This document shows positions 18,066 through 19,155 of a stretch of DNA of 19,155 nucleotides, in pieces. Source of the stretch: an uncultured Actinomycetes bacterium (GTDB lineage: Bacteria; Actinomycetota; Acidimicrobiia; Acidimicrobiales; RAAP-2); contig CAITOG010000401.1 of assembly GCA_903893955.1 (NCBI GenBank), forward strand, positions 1 through 19,155, written 5' to 3'. Within the stretch, counting starts at the first letter, position 1, and the number at the start of each line of letters is the position of its first letter. The notes below the pieces were generated by a model. It saw nothing but the letters and a program-made list of their open reading frames with translations, made no database searches and had not been told where the DNA came from. The position numbers were made by a program, and so were the translations under genes.

Positions 18066-19155
18066 CTAGAAGTCGTCCATGCCACCAGGCATCGCCGGCG
18101 CGCCCTCTGCGGGCTTGTCGACGATCACGGCCTCGGTGGTCAAGAACAAGGCTGCGATCGACGCAGCGTTCTGCAGCGCCGAGCGTGTGACCTTGGCAGC
18201 GTCGATGACGCCAGCCTTGAGCAGGTCCTCGTACTCGCCAGTCGCAGCGTTGAGGCCCTCGGTCGCCTTCTTCAGGTTGCGAACCCGATCGACGACGACG
18301 CCACCCTCGAGCCCAGCGTTCTCGGCGATCTGCTTGAGAGGCTCTTCGACAGCACGTGCCACGATGCGGGCACCGGTGCCCTCGTCGCCCTGCAGGATCG
18401 CTGCGACCTCGAGGATCGAAGCCTGCGAGCGGAGCAGTGCAACACCACCACCGGGCACCACGCCCTCCTCGATCGCTGCCTTGGTCGTCGAGACGGCATC
18501 TTCGATGCGGTGCTTCTTCTCCTTGAGCTCCACCTCGGTGGCGGCGCCGACCTTGATGACGGCCACACCGCCGGAGAGCTTGGCGAGCCGCTCCTGAAGC
18601 TTCTCTCGGTCGTAGTCAGAATCGGTGTTCTCGATCTCGGACTTGATCTGGTTGATCCGACCCTTGATGTCGTCATCGGCGCCCGCGCCCTCGACGATGG
18701 TGGTCTCGTCCTTGGTGATCACGACCTTGCGAGCCGAGCCGAGGAGGTCGAGGGTGACCGTCTCGAGCTTCAAGCCGACCTCTTCGGTGATGACCTGACC
18801 ACCGGTGAGAATCGCGATGTCCTGGAGCATGGCCTTGCGGCGCTCGCCGAAGCCAGGGGCCTTGACGGCCACCGAGCGGAACGTGCCACGGATCTTGTTG
18901 ACCACCAAGGTGGCAAGGGCCTCGCCCTCGATGTCCTCGGCGATGATCACGAGCGCCTTGCCCGACTGCATGACCTTCTCGAGGACCGGCAGCATGTCGC
19001 GAACGTTGGTGATCTTCGAGCCGACGAGCAGGATGTAGGGGTCCTCCAGGACGGCCTCCATGCGCTCAGGATCCGTCACGAAGTAGGGCGAGATGTAGCC
19101 CTTGTCGAAGCGCATGCCCTCGACGAGGTCCATGTCCATGCCGAAGGTCTGGGAC
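18066..19155 (-). CDS. groEL: Chaperonin GroEL, 5' part outside the window
   Basis: The C-terminal 362 or so residues of the 60-kDa chaperonin; the start lies beyond the right edge. Landmarks are EGMRFDKGYISPYFVTDPER, then VKAPGFGERRKAMLQDIAIL (apical domain), then EEGVVPGGGVALLRS and NAGLEGGVVVDRV. It ends AEGAPAMPGGMDDF, in place of the GGM-repeat tail of enterobacterial GroEL. The MDDF ending is common in actinobacterial and related copies. It folds proteins in the cytoplasm with GroES; no groES is visible. Many actinobacteria carry two groEL genes, and which one this is cannot be told. Confidence 0.97.
   Translation of the reverse strand, partial: SQTFGMDMDLVEGMRFDKGYISPYFVTDPERMEAVLEDPYILLVGSKITNVRDMLPVLEKVMQSGKALVIIAEDIEGEALATLVVNKIRGTFRSVAVKAPGFGERRKAMLQDIAILTGGQVITEEVGLKLETVTLDLLGSARKVVITKDETTIVEGAGADDDIKGRINQIKSEIENTDSDYDREKLQERLAKLSGGVAVIKVGAATEVELKEKKHRIEDAVSTTKAAIEEGVVPGGGVALLRSQASILEVAAILQGDEGTGARIVARAVEEPLKQIAENAGLEGGVVVDRVRNLKKATEGLNAATGEYEDLLKAGVIDAAKVTRSALQNAASIAALFLTTEAVIVDKPAEGAPAMPGGMDDF

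Overview
This 19 kb window is high-GC DNA from an actinobacterium, possibly of the Acidimicrobiia type. The assignment rests on several things. HemQ points to coproporphyrin-dependent heme synthesis. GroEL ends in a GGMDDF-type tail. Start codons are often GTG. Many genes have a -10 box about 6 nt before the start codon, which is leaderless geometry. No species can be named from the sequence alone.

Left flank (1-4433): a truncated GNAT acetyltransferase, a cupin, a small CxxC protein, a NiCoT nickel/cobalt permease, a PPOX/F420-type split-barrel protein and a 192-aa protein of unknown function.

Centre (about 4480-12713): an accessory island packed with toxin-antitoxin (TA) genes. Intact modules are relBE, mazEF, higBA, two hicAB pairs, one hicBA pair in antitoxin-first order, and a BrnT-like toxin with a helix-turn-helix partner. 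Two further hicB genes, near copies of each other, each sit beside a decayed hicA. Non-TA cargo is a methyltransferase, a flavin split-barrel protein, a lipase pseudogene and a GNAT remnant. A repeat of about 54 bp (R0-R6) punctuates the island. All copies lie on the minus strand, whatever the orientation of the neighbouring genes. Each copy, read on the minus strand, encodes a version of STLSRETNVYRFSLEG followed by a stop. That is the C-terminal tail of the intact GNAT gene at 12711-13151, which stands at the right end of the array and supplies the eighth copy (R7). The simplest reading is that cassettes accreted one after another at the 3' end of this GNAT gene. Each arrival would restore the gene tail and push the old tail downstream. 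No recombinase lies in the window, and the repeats lack the classical integron attC core, so the mechanism is open.

Right flank (13148-19155): housekeeping genes. A NUDIX hydrolase is translationally coupled to the anchor GNAT gene and diverges from a 55-aa cysteine-rich protein. A TetR regulator converges on a four-gene minus-strand run: trpB2, hemQ, larE and a NIL-domain gene. The 3' part of groEL and a strong hairpin close the window.
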